The notes below the pieces were generated by a model. The model did not search any database and was not told the DNA's origin. It was given only the letters and a program-made list of their open reading frames with translations. From Metellina segmentata (lineage: Eukaryota; Arthropoda; Arachnida; Araneae; Tetragnathidae), in NCBI GenBank assembly GCA_947359465.1, contig OX375872.1:82764931-82828930 (forward strand): a stretch of DNA of 64,000 nucleotides, read 5' to 3'. Within the stretch, counting starts at the first letter, position 1; the number at the start of each line of letters is the position of its first letter. The translations under genes and the position numbers were made by a program. Shown here in pieces: positions 1-11,757 of this stretch.

Positions 1-322
1 GTGCGATTACTTATTGGATGATCGAGAGAGGTTACCAGTGCCCGTTGGATGTCTGCAATAGTGACTGTTGGATCAGTACGCGCATGTCTTACAACACGTC
101 GATCTTAAATCTGTCCGGTTTCTCTAGGCCTTCCTAAGCCTGGATGTCCTTTTATGCCCCGGTTTGCAACGTGTCTGAAAGCTGCCCTGTGCGTGGCGCA
201 TGCTCAAACGGTTCTAAAAATTTGATTATTTGCATCTCCATCACAGATGTACCACTCCTCTAAATTTCATTTATACCGATCTACTCCTTCCAAGTGCAAC
301 TTTCTTTTGTCTTAGAGTGTAT
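1..322 (-). mobile_element. Tc1-like transposon fragment, N-terminal end, cut by window start
   Basis: Read on the minus strand this is the outer end and N-terminal coding part of a Tc1-type transposase. A frame near 1-150 reads like the second helix-turn-helix of Tc1 proteins (motifs VVRHARTDPT and HPISNRT). The outer 150 bases closely resemble 19555-19735, including the terminal motif gtcttagagtgta, so both belong to one family. The rest of the element lies before base 1. The frame is not open throughout, so this is a relic. Confidence 0.7.
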
Positions 323-1436
323 ATAGACGTGATATAGACATTTTATAGAGTGTGTATAGACATTTTATAATTATATTTATTAAAACTACACAAAACACAA
401 AGCAGGTTTTCTTATAAACACATACTTTTCATTCCTTTTAAAATTATTATACATCATATTTCATGACATGGTTACAGTTTTGCACGTGCATTGTTAAAAT
501 AACATTCACTAATATCGCAGCTTGCATTTTCACATGGGAAATTTTAAAATCAAGGCACAACAACGTTTGTAAATAGACTAGTAGCAATTCACACTTAGAA
601 TATTAAATCGAGGTACAAAAGAAATACATGTACTCTGAGCAAGAAGGTTCCACTCTTGAAGTCTGGAACCTAAAACTACAGCTTGTTTGAAACGAGTATC
701 GAACGAGATTATTCAGTTCACAGAGCAAAATCAAGTGGGGCTCGTATAAGTGTTTGGAGTGTGTATATAGGATCAAAATGTTCACGTGCGTCCATATCAT
801 ATTTAAATATACAGTACATGTTTCTCTTTCAATGAAAAATCCAAACATGGCAGTTCCGGTTCAGTTACATATTTTCTACCATTGGGAAAATCATTGTTTC
901 CACCCATAAAATGTCATAAGAACTATAAAAATAAAAAGATCTTGGGCCGATTATCATTTCAAATATCACGCTAATTTTGAAAAAAAAACATATTAAATGC
1001 CCAAGAACAAAAAAGCTTACATTTTTTAAGGTCAGATCTGAAATTACCTCCAAGAAATTAGTTAAAAACTGCTAAATTTGTTCTTGTTATAAGAACCTTT
1101 CTAGCTAGTGTAATTAAGAAAAAGGCCTTAACCCGATTATAGTAAAAATTTTTATTTTTTTATCAGCACCAAAATAGTGACCACTTTCTCAGTAAACCAC
1201 ACTCTCAGAGAAAATTCTGGGTGCTTACCTGGTTCCCAATTAGCAGATTGTATAGTTAATTAATTGCATCGCATATTTATTTTTATGTAACTACTGATGG
1301 GCATGTACGTTTTGTAACAAATGCCTTTGACGTGTAACTATTTATTAAATCTTAAAATAATTTTATTTTGCATTGAAGTAAGTTTATGAACCCATAGTAC
1401 AAGAGAAAATAACGCAATAGAGGAAATGCTGAGCAT
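323..1436. other. AT-rich DNA, nothing recognised
   Basis: Only short chance ORFs of 62 and 81 codons, with no recognisable domain. There is a short direct repeat (gacattttatagagtgtgta) near 335-370. No gene or element could be supported. Confidence 0.5.
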
Positions 1437-1526
1437 TTAACCAACCTGGTTATCTAGACGAGGTATATCGTCTTTAGCAAAACTGACTGCATCTTGATAG
1501 ACAAGATATATCGTCCATCAAGCTTT
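1437..1526 (+). mobile_element. piggyBac-like MITE fragment
   Basis: A TTAA at 1437-1440 is followed by CCAACCTGGTTATC and then a stretch with gcaaaactgac. This matches the right end, read in reverse, of the complete TTAA-flanked element at 49862-50013. The motif atatatcgtccatcaag near the end also matches. The other end is lost in a T-tract at about 1527. Inferred to be a truncated copy of the same non-autonomous family. Confidence 0.5.
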
Positions 1527-4302
1527 TTTTTCTTTTTTTTTTGCATTTTTTTAGGTATTTTAGTGCAATTGTTTTTTACACTCACGAAATGGGGAGTCAG
1601 TTCGATTTATGTGTACAAACTACTTTGAAAAATTAATGGGCATGGGATTTATCAATTTTTGCTACCTTATGAAAATTTTTAATCACATTTTATGCAAGAA
1701 CTTCCGCACAACTGAATATATTTGGAATAATTTTTATAAAGCTTTTCAGTAGAAAACAATCTATGATAACTTAATAGCAACCGGATAATAGCCGAAAAAG
1801 TTTGTTTTGAAAGTTCACGGTCACCTTTATAAAGAATTCAACTGAGATACAAAATCCCTTGAACGAACCTCCGAAAACTGAGTTTGATGTTAGAATTTAA
1901 TTTTAAATCGGTAAACATATAACCATGCCACTTTTTGGCAAACTGAAGTGCAGTACTAATATTTTATCTATTATGCTTAACAAAGCAAATTTTTCCTTAT
2001 AACCTTTTTTTATTTTTCATAATGCCTGCAATGATTGGAATTAAATTTTAAATTAAATTTAAATGGTGTAGCTTTTGTAGAAAAAGATTTCATCTGTTTC
2101 TTAATGAGTGTCTGTAACAATCCATCAAAATTTTTAAACGACCATCTTTGATTTCTTCCAAATCAGGCAGAAATGCAAGTTTATATGAGAGAAATAAAAT
2201 GACTTATCTAATTATTAAATTTGAATGACAATTCTACACTTATCTTGCTTATAGGCCAATCCTACTGACTTAAACTATATACAGTACATTCCTTGAAAAA
2301 CTATCCATAAATAAAACACATTTCTACAAGATCAATGCAAAAACATGTTTAAATTATTAAGATGCGTGCAACGAAATATTTTTATGCTATTATCAAGTTT
2401 CTAACAAGTTAGACACTAAAAGTTAAAAAAAAGTTCTCTTCACAAACGTACTATGACTAAATTTGGAGTTAAAATAAGCTTCTAGTGAAGATAAGGAACA
2501 AAGACCAGATCTAAAAGCATCTCTCTATGTTATATTATCAGTTTCACAGTTATTTTCTTATCTCTGAAACTTGTACATGTAAAGCTATTTTTTAATAAGT
2601 CTTTTTTTTTTCCTATTGAAAGAATGAGCCCTCTTTTTTATGTCAGCTTTCCAGAAATATTTGAAGTAGTTTAAAAAGAGATGGCAGGAGTTATTCTTGA
2701 AACTATAACTTTTTTATTTAGTACTGCCAAACTATTCGAAAATAAATAACTTATTAAGTTGATAGATGAAAACTGGGAATGGAATGATAATATCATAAAA
2801 AAAATACTTTTTCGTTGTAAAGCAAATTATCTAAACTCGAAAATATGTATGTAATAAATTTTAATCAAACAATAAGTATTCAAGAATGAATATATAAATA
2901 CATAAATGATTCATTCAAAATTAAATTTAACAGTAGGAACCGATGTTGACGCATTCCATTAAAGTTAAAATCGTTGCATCTCGTTAAAAATCTGTTAAAA
3001 TGAGTATAATGTGATTAAATGATAACATAAAAACGTACGTTTAGCTTGGATTACAGTGCATAAAACACATACATTTTTTAAACTTCTCATAGTTGGGCTA
3101 AGTATTTGAATTGGGACAGTTGTGCAGAAATAATCCAGATCGCTTGGTAATTCTACTGGCTGTTTTTTTATATTGGGGGTAATATTACTACTTAATATTA
3201 TTTTGTAATAAAATACACGATGTTGAAACTTCTCTTTGAACTTGAAGACTTTTTATTCTGAATTTGAATGCTTATAAAAGCAGACAGCGTAATGAAAGTG
3301 TTCTTATATAAATTAATATTTTTATTACATTTAAACACACATGTCCAACTGCGCAGGCGATAAAGTAATTAAAAGAAAAAAGTATCCAGTTCAAAGTCGC
3401 CTTTGAAATTTCGGTTCCTCTACTTTTATTAAAACTTATATTTTTGGGTATGACATGATAAAACATCTAGAAATTTTACGATAAAAATTCTACTTCCCCT
3501 AAAGCCAAATAAATAAATATAAATATACATATGTGGATCTTTATATCTGTAGGGCTATTAATGCAGTTTGGCCTGGAGCGGTTTTGAAGTGATATATTTT
3601 ATCCACAACTTTCATAACACTCCTCATTGTCGGTACCTGATAATCCAACATCGTATTCTAGTTATACGCAGCACGAAAACAAGGGACGAACTTATCAATC
3701 AAATGTCTTCTACTATGTTCATCAATATAAGGTGATATGGAACTCATGGGGCAAGTTTCAAGGGGTGTTAGAGTGCACTGAAATAATATTTTTTTCTATA
3801 GTAAGGTATGGTAGCAAATGACGCTTTTAGGCGCAAATATAAGAATTGCGCAGGAAATGAAACAGATGTTTATTTTCATTATACTGTACAATTACTTATT
3901 TACAAAGATTTTTTTTCAATAACTGCTGTAAGGTATTAACATTAATGCAAGCTTGGCAGCGTCGATTCATGGACAGGAGGACTTTTTAGCTTCTAAAGTG
4001 CACTGTTTGGGATTTAGCTCTTGAATACCTTTCATTTCCTGGAACCCGGCAGTTGAAAGGTGGGTTTCACAAGCTTGTCACGCTGTCAAGCTTATATTAA
4101 TGTTGGTGCTGGCACCTATGAGCAAGTATTCAGAATTGTGTTGCAATTCACCCCAAAACGACACGAAACAAATTGTTTTAATTTCTATAACATATATTTA
4201 AATTTAATGTTTTTAAAAATTACATTTAAATATTCAAGCAAGTAATTAATTAGATTGTGTGCCTTAATTAGCATTCAAGTTTAAATAGAAATAACACATT
4301 AT
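1527..4302. other. AT-rich DNA, nothing recognised
   Basis: About 2.8 kb with only short spurious ORFs (64 codons at most) and low-complexity T and A runs. I find no coding domain, inverted-repeat ends or RNA gene. Confidence 0.5.
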
Positions 4303-4304
4303 AT

Positions 4305-4871
4305 ACGAGGGCTGTTCAATATGATCATAAATTAATAAAAAATAATTTCCTGTTCTAATCTAAATTTTTATGGTCTTTCTCAAAATACTCTCCATTACAT
4401 GCAATGCACTTATCCCACCTCTTTTCCAGTCTTCAAACACATGCTGGAAGCCATTTGTTGACAGGTTCTTCAAAATCTCCTACGCAACTTTTACCACTGC
4501 TTGTGATGATGAAAACCGCTTTTCCCGGAGGTGTTCCTTCAAATTCGGGAAAAGAAAAAATCGCATGACATCAGGACTATATGGAGGATGGGAAACACAC
4601 ATGACATTGGTTTTTGAAAGATCTGATGATTTTTTAAGGCGAAAACAAATTTTCAATGCAATGCATCGTAAACTTCGCGTGTCACATCCATTTTTGCCTT
4701 AAGCGAAAGTAAAACTAGGTGTTCTTGGCCAGCTGTCAAGGCCTATGACCGTGAAACTTGCGCTATATATTCTCCACTTATCCCGCTACACATTCAATAT
4801 AATATTTATTTTTCTTGATTTTTTTAATCATTTTTTTTTAATTATGATAATTCTTTATTGAACAGCCCTCG
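4305..4871 (-). mobile_element. mariner-type deletion derivative with terminal inverted repeats
   Basis: The ends are CGAGGGCTGTTCAAT at 4305 and its reverse complement ending at 4871, each flanked by a TA target duplication (4303-4304 and 4872-4873), giving a 567-bp element. On the minus strand the interior still encodes the C-terminal part of a mariner transposase. It has a stretch like FPEFEGTPPGK and a tail with NKWLPACV, then RLEKRWDKCI and NGEYFEK, typical of the end of mariner/SETMAR-like proteins. The N-terminal DNA-binding and most of the catalytic region are gone, and the frame has a stop, so it cannot make active transposase. It could only have moved with help from a full-length relative. 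Confidence 0.85.
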
Positions 4872-4873
4872 TA

Positions 4874-6543
4874 CATTCGTATAAGAAATTTGAGCAATAT
4901 GCATTTTGTCAAAAAAAATTTCATGATGGTATTAAGAACTAATGTAGAATTACTCCGAGAATAAGAGTAGTTCCAAAACTTACTATTTTAATATTATTTT
5001 GTAACACTACACTTGATATTTGTTAGGCTATTTAAACTTTCTTATCATAACCAAGTGGTTTAAAGCACATAGTGACATTTAGAATAGCTAAATCAGAAGT
5101 AGTAAAAAGTTGGGTTCTAAGAATAATTTTTTAGATAATTCTATTATATTTTAAATTTTGAACGAGGGGTTATGATTGTACTTGTATTATTATCTTATTA
5201 CAAAGACTGTTATGTAGAGATTATCTTCTAGTGCTTAAAAAAGAATAATGGATTATAAAAACAAAAAATATACGAAAGATTGAAATTTTTGCGCGCGCGC
5301 GCGCGCGATGCAATCAAAGATAAGAGAAACTTCTACCACGTCAAAGGTTCTCTTGAATAGGGAGGAAAATGGTACTGTGGATGTATTAATCTTATCCGAT
5401 ATATTGGTTAAATCAATTGTATGGTCATTTGATCATGGGTAACGCGATTTGTAAACGCTTTTAGATAAGAAATCTTTTTCTCAGTTGATAGTTTATACCA
5501 TAAAAACTGATAAAATCAAGTAAAGTGATTACAAAATGGAAATCAAATAACAAGATTCTCTTTCATTTTACAAATTTGAAGGTTTCTATTCTTGATGTCA
5601 TGCTATGTGTCATCCGTAGGAAACAGTTAACACTCCAAAAAGTGAATATTAATGTAACAGTTTAATCTGATTTTACAAATACTTCAATAGCTTTCAATAA
5701 ATCATATCTAAAAATTCTGTAATTGAAAAGTAATGAGAGTTAGTCAGCTTTTATCTATGACATTATAAATTGTAAGAATGATTTTATGTTGAAATTGTAA
5801 CTGCAAGTCTGTTGTTTTATTTCTTAACATAAAACAGCTTCGACAACTTTCATAACAATTGTTTCGTCCTGAGTTAGATAAATTTAATTCATTATGTATC
5901 GTATTTTTTCTCTTACCTCATTTATTATCAGGAATATTATTTTAATGAAAGTTTCAAAAAAAATTCTAAATTCTGAATTTCTACCTCAAATAGTTAGAAT
6001 AATTACTTAAAATATTTCCTGTGAAATTTCTAAGAGATCAGAGCAATCTTTTCCTTCTCTTGAACTTTTTCCTAAACGTGTCCCTCAAAATCACCTGTTT
6101 TACTTTGACTTACGGATATAATTTCTTTTATCAATTCTCTAGCCGTTTAGTTTTTTGTGAATTTTCTTAATTACTTCGAATTTTGATGTAGTACCAGCTG
6201 TTTATGTTCACATTGGTTTCAATTTTTTATTGGTTATATAATAACTTCAGTAAGCTACAAGAATGATTACAATAGCGAAGTAATAAAAGATGGGATGGAA
6301 TCCGAGGATGTGCAGATATTTTCGCAAATGACCCCCAATATCAAATTTCAACGTGATGAAAAGATGATATAACTGGCTTGAGAAAAGTGGATAAAGGGTA
6401 AAAAGAAGAAAGAGCATATTATGGTGCAGAAGGTTCAGACGATAGTTTCTTATTGTTTATATAAATAAAATTATAAATAAAATCTGTTCAGAAAAACCTT
6501 ACAGTACTTTGTTTATTCCTATAAACAAACCATAAATGGCTTG
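4874..6543. other. AT-rich DNA, nothing recognised except a GC dinucleotide run
   Basis: No ORF above 60 codons and no recognisable domain or inverted-repeat ends. A GC dinucleotide tract is listed separately. Confidence 0.5.
5291..5307. repeat. (GC)n microsatellite
   Basis: An uninterrupted alternating G/C run of 17 bases in otherwise very AT-rich sequence. It is alternating purine/pyrimidine and entirely CpG/GpC. Confidence 0.9.
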
Positions 6544-8116
6544 AAGTCGGTCAAAAAAGTATCCGAATATATTTTTATTCGCGTTTCTGTAATCATGAAT
6601 CAAATAAAATATGTAATTTGACTTGCAATGATGTCTACTATAAATAAATGTGAATTTTATTTACATTAAGGTCTTTCGACTTCATATTTTATATCGAGAA
6701 GTACATAAATTTTATACCCACTCAATATCTTAATAAACAACCCTATTTTTGATTAGATTCTGATTTTCTGAATCAAAATAGACAGAATTCGTATAAAATA
6801 CATTTATTTTGGTTAAGTCTATGATGAATTAGGAGTAATTGAAATTGAAAGCTCTCTCTTCTAATGTTAAATGAAGGTTTCAGTTTTTTACATGTACCTT
6901 CCAAAATAATAAGCTGGTCAAAGTAACTACGCTATATTAAACTGTCGAATATAACCCAGACAAATGCATCCTTTCTAGCTTCCAAGAGCAATATTTTTAT
7001 TTATTCATTCATAATTGAAAAATAATTAATTGAAAGGAGTATAGACTTTGAGTGCAATCGACTCAGCAGTGTCTCAAATCAAGGTGTGCAAAATTTAAAT
7101 TAATTTCTTTCAGTAGTTCTTGTGATTCAGGCCTTTATTCAAAACCACACAATTTTAATTTGTTTGGGGTCGTCCTAAAATGGAATTTTGAATAATTGTG
7201 AGAATTTTTTTGTTATACTTAAGGCTAACTTATCCACGAAAAAGAAATAATTTGAAGGGATTACCATTAAAAAAATTTGAGAGGTATAGTTATTGCTTAA
7301 ATGTGTTAATCAATCACTCTCACACGCAAGTGTTGCTCCTCATTTAGTGCAAGAAAAAACGTGGAAATTGGCACTATAAAATAATTCAAACTTAATTTGA
7401 ATGTTTGATAGATGTTAAATAATTAAGGAGAGGTCAATGTTACAATGTAATTATTACCCATAGTCTTGGGTGCAACTTTGGTTCACCTTTTACTATTTTT
7501 GAATGAAAAAATGGAATTTTTTGAAATGTAATGACCACATTGTATTTACTACGAAACCGCGTGAATAGAACAGATAAAGCTCCAAATGAGGGTTTGGTTT
7601 TGTATGTTTCTTGACAATTATTCACTATGAAACCTTGTTAAAAATTTTTAATAATTTCAATTCGGACAAAAAATAATAATTTTTAGAGTTCAACACAATT
7701 GAAATGGCACTTATTATAAAAAAATAAAACCCAAGAGTTCAATAGAAATAGAATAATCTCTTGCATGTTGGTAAATATACTAAAACTATATGCATGACCT
7801 GCATTTTAAAATTTTATACATTGAGACGGCCCCCAAATGTTTTTGTCTCGTATATTTCCGCCAAACCATTTCCACAAAAATTTATCAAAAACGAAATTTT
7901 CATACTGGAAATCTTTAATGGTGTTAAAAGTGGGTGTTGCGATATGAAATATTGGTAATAATTTTATAATAAATATTAAGACGGACCCTTATGCAAATGA
8001 AATGCACTTTCATTTGTAGTTGACATTATATTAAGTGCAATGACACTTTTTGCTTGACTGTGCGATTACAAGGACGGCAATGACTAGGGGTGTTCGGATA
8101 CTTTTTCGACCGACTG
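6544..8116. mobile_element. old Tc1/mariner-type element, ends only
   Basis: The left end AGTCGGTCAAAAAAGTATCC at 6545 and the right end, which reads GTCGGTCGAAAAAGTATCC in reverse up to 8116, form an imperfect inverted repeat of about 24 bases. A TA follows the right end at 8117-8118. The 1.57-kb size suits a Tc1/mariner element. I could not recognise transposase in the interior. The 61- and 65-codon ORFs inside show no DDE motifs, so the element is either badly decayed or non-autonomous. Confidence 0.55.
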
Positions 8117-8118
8117 TA

Positions 8119-10030
8119 CAATTGGGGCGTTCCCCTGTGAGATTACAAAACAAAATAGTCAATGTGTATTCTGTGATTTCACCGTCTGAGAACGTTAACT
8201 ATTTGCATCTTTCAAAAAAATGTGCTAGATCTCATTCGGTGTTCCGACGGAAAATAGTTTTATTAACTGTGTTAGTTGTAAGATATAAAAGAATTTCTAG
8301 TCACATGTCAAGGATTTCATATAAACTTGTTAATGACTGTTAAGTCTTGAATGTTTATTGCAATATTAAGATGACTACCTTATTTCCTTTAGCTGGTATA
8401 TTGTTTTATGTACTGATGTTATAAACTTTCTTATAAGCAAAACGTTTCTAAAACTATAACCAACCAACTTAATTACGCTGTTTTTAGTTGAGATCAAATG
8501 GGGGCAATTCCTAAGGGGACATCTTTAGGTGTAAATGGGTTTCAAGGACCCGAGGTATTTTATTTTCCAATCCCTCTTTTTTCCCTTTCGCGAAATTTTT
8601 TAACTATCATTGTTTGTGATGCATTCGGAGCAGCTTGACTTAATATGGCCATTGTGTCAAAAAATCTAAAACCAACCCAATGGGGCGATTGTGTGAAAAT
8701 TAGAAACGGAGAGAAGATTTGATGCTGTTGTGTATCATTCACGGAATGTCTTTATTAAGGTATGTGTGCCTACCTTCGAAGCATTATTTTAGATACATAA
8801 CATTTTTATGAAACATACATGTCTTAATTAAAATTGGGAAAAAACTATGTATTTAAATGCAATTACAATGAAATTTTCATTAACTTCCAAAATATAGGCA
8901 ATTTTAGTAAATTTTTGTGAAATTTACATTTATTCCACAATTTCTATAACAAATTCTAATGAATATATTTCAATAACTTTTATACAGCATATAACTAACA
9001 TATTTATCTGTGTTGTGAAATAAAAGAATTGTAGTAGTTCTAAGTATTGAAAAATTCCAAACTTAGTACAAAAACACAATTTTTGAAATTTAAATCTTAT
9101 TTTTTCAAAAGAAGTCATTAAAAAAATAAAAGTAGAGAGGTTAGATTGTAATTCATAACATTGTTACAAATTTAGAAAACTTTGTAGCAAAAAATTTAAT
9201 CTAAAAATCTTAAAAACATTGAGATATATCTATCGCACACAAACAAAAATAAAGAAAATAATTCAATAAAAATAAATTTAAGATTTTATACAGCATAAGG
9301 TTGTTCAAGGTTTACTATTTATACAATAACTTTGCTTCTAGTTATCGTAAAAACCAAGCATTCTTGGAATCCTGAATATGTGGCCTATAAAATGAACAAA
9401 TAAAAAAACCGAAAAGGTTTCACGAAAACAAGGATTTGGGGGTAGGCACATACTACCTTTCTTGTAAAACCTCTGTAAATAGATTTAGTCTAATTGTTTT
9501 TAACTTTAAGTTATTTTACGAGACCTAGAAAGTGTGTTTCCGTTTCATTTAATACCCATTCATCAGTTATTGTTCAATTATTTATTCTTATTCGGTCTAC
9601 CAGAGTTAGTTATTATCTTATTTTTGTTGCTTTTCTTATTTGCCTTTTCATAGAGTCTATTTATTCGAATGTGTTAAAGGTCCCCAGGCCTTATGGTTGT
9701 TGGCAGTGCTGCGCCAGACACAAGACATACAATATCAAGCAATAGATATATGCACAATAAAAATTTTACTGACACAGAAAAGACAAATAAACCCAAGGAG
9801 GAATGAAGCTAACAGAAAACGAACCTACGACGTCTACAACTCGTAGTTTGCTAGGGCAGTGGGTATACCCAAAGTGCCATGACGGGCCCCCGAGCCTTAG
9901 GGAACCCTTCCGGACACCCTTCATATAGCCTTGAACACTCTGAATAGGCTGAATCGTCTGTCTGAAAAAGCACTTACTAGAAGAAAGTAATCCTTTTTTG
10001 GCATACATTCAGTATTAGGTTAGATTAGGT
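8119..10030. other. intergenic DNA, nothing recognised
   Basis: Short ORFs (up to 97 codons) have no recognisable motif. 9860-9930 is locally GC-richer, with runs such as gacgggcccccgagcc, and may be repeat-derived, but I could not match it elsewhere in the window. Confidence 0.45.
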
Positions 10031-10033
10031 AGT

Positions 10034-10335
10034 TAATGTCGCACTGGAGCAACACAAAGAGCTATTGTGGAAGGTCCGGGATTAATCCCTAAAGAAAAAA
10101 AAATAATAATAATTTTGAACCACGGTCGGATGACGAGGTCAACACCTGAGCTGGTACTCCACTATCCGAACATCCACCAGGCCAACGTGTGGACATTTGA
10201 GGTCACGACAGATTTGATGGGCATCAGCCCCCACTTGTATTAATACCCTACGGAGAGTAGATTATGTCTTTTGTTGGATCAACCAAAAAAAAGTTTTGGT
10301 CTCGCAACCCTCCGGTTTCTATTCCGTTACTTTTC
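10034..10335 (-). repeat. tRNA-derived SINE copy, minus orientation
   Basis: Read on the minus strand, the head near 10335-10305 contains gagggttgcgag, a Pol III B-box-like stretch. The body follows, with ggtgttgacctcgtcatccg, and the copy ends with tgctccagtgcgacatt. The same order of motifs occurs at 10375-10668 and 17700-17985 on the plus strand. An inserted A-tract and mutations show that it is old. Confidence 0.7.
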
Positions 10336-10374
10336 CTACCGCGGTCCTGTTTTAATTAAGAAAGTTTATTTTTG

Positions 10375-10668
10375 TGGTCCTCGATCCTAGTTCTGTGGTG
10401 TGTGATATTCGTCTTCTAGTTCTGCGGTATTCGAGTTCGAATCCAACCAAAGACCCTCGTGTATGTAGGAAGTGCACGTTAAATCTGTCGGGGCCTTAAA
10501 TGTCCTCACTTTGGCGTGGTATGAAAGTTTGGAGAGTAGGGTGCCAGCACAGGTGTTGACTTCGTCATGTGACGTGGTTCAAAATGACTCGAATCGGCAT
10601 TCGTTGTCCTCGAACCTTTCTCTTCTGAGTTGAACCCGTAGCACTGTTTAGCTCCAGCGCGACGTTAT
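10375..10668 (+). repeat. tRNA-derived SINE copy, plus orientation
   Basis: It contains gagttcgaatccaacc near 10432, a good Pol III B box, then the family body gaaagtttggagag and gtgccagcacaggtgttgac, and ends with ctccagcgcgacgtta. It lies head-to-head with the copy at 10034-10335, the two heads being about 40 bases apart. The following ttattaactacctacc resembles the tail flank of the other copy in reverse. Confidence 0.75.
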
Positions 10669-11651
10669 TTATATTATTAACTACCTACCTAACTACTTTA
10701 ATAATAACATTTTAATTAGAAAATATGTTTTAATTAACAATTTAATAAAATGTTCGTAAGATCATCTGCATATTTTTAGACCTCTGAGAGGAGTGCATTA
10801 TATACGTTCTGCAACCTGCAGTCTACCCTGCACTACTTCCAGTCAGTTTTTACCAATAGAATCTTTCCCAGGATTCTCTCAATCAAGATATGTGGTTATT
10901 TAGTCAGGTATCTTTTGAGAGGAAAATCAATACTACACTACTCTGAAATCTCGTGAAGCTAAGAGGTTTAAATCTAATTCCTTTTCTGTCAATTTCATAT
11001 TTTGAATTATATAACATCTGTCATTCTTTTACTGGATTAATAAATCTTTACTCTTTTCTGCAATTTATAGTTTGGGTTAAACATTTCTATTTGAATTGCA
11101 AAACTGTGCGTTGTGCACAGGATAATATGGAATTTAATCTATAAGCTATGATCGTGATGCTATGTAAATAAATAATTTAATTGCGTCGAAGCAACTCGCT
11201 ATACGACTTTTAAGATGTGTGTAATGTTTGTGTAATTCATATACACGTTTTACCCCCGTTTTGCATACAAACTTATAATTATAATATGCTATTTAGAATG
11301 GTTCCTTAGAAAGAGTCTTAGTTCCATTACTACAAAAATTATAGTATTATTTTACGGGTGCTTTATCCAACAACAGAACTTTTGGAACTTCTAACAACCT
11401 TTTTCAGAAAAAAATTAAGTGCCTCCTTTCCAAGTATCATTTTGGTTCTTCAAATATTTCTATCTTTAGCAAAGAGTAACCGATCCAACATTTATAACCC
11501 AAATATCATTATCTGTTTTGACACTGAAAACATATTGGCGAATTTTCCTAAAAGGAGATAAGTTTTCACAAATATTCTTATAAGTATTACATCAAAGAGG
11601 ATTACAATATTATACAAAAATATACTTATGGTTTCTGTGGTAGATATTTTA
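10669..11651. other. AT-rich DNA, nothing recognised
   Basis: Two ORFs of 63 and 67 codons without recognisable features. No repeat match found within the window. Confidence 0.45.
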
Positions 11652-11757
11652 ATTTACGTCACACTGGAGCAACACAATGGGCTATTGGCGACAGTCCAGG
11701 ATCAATCCCGAAGAGACAGGCCTAGGACAACACCACGTAATTTTGAACCACGATCTA
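11652..11757 (-). repeat. SINE 3' fragment, minus orientation
   Basis: The stretch from acgtcacactggagcaacac to aattttgaaccacga matches the tail third of the SINE family seen at 10034-10335, in the same orientation. The tRNA-related head is missing, as expected for a truncated copy. Confidence 0.65.
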
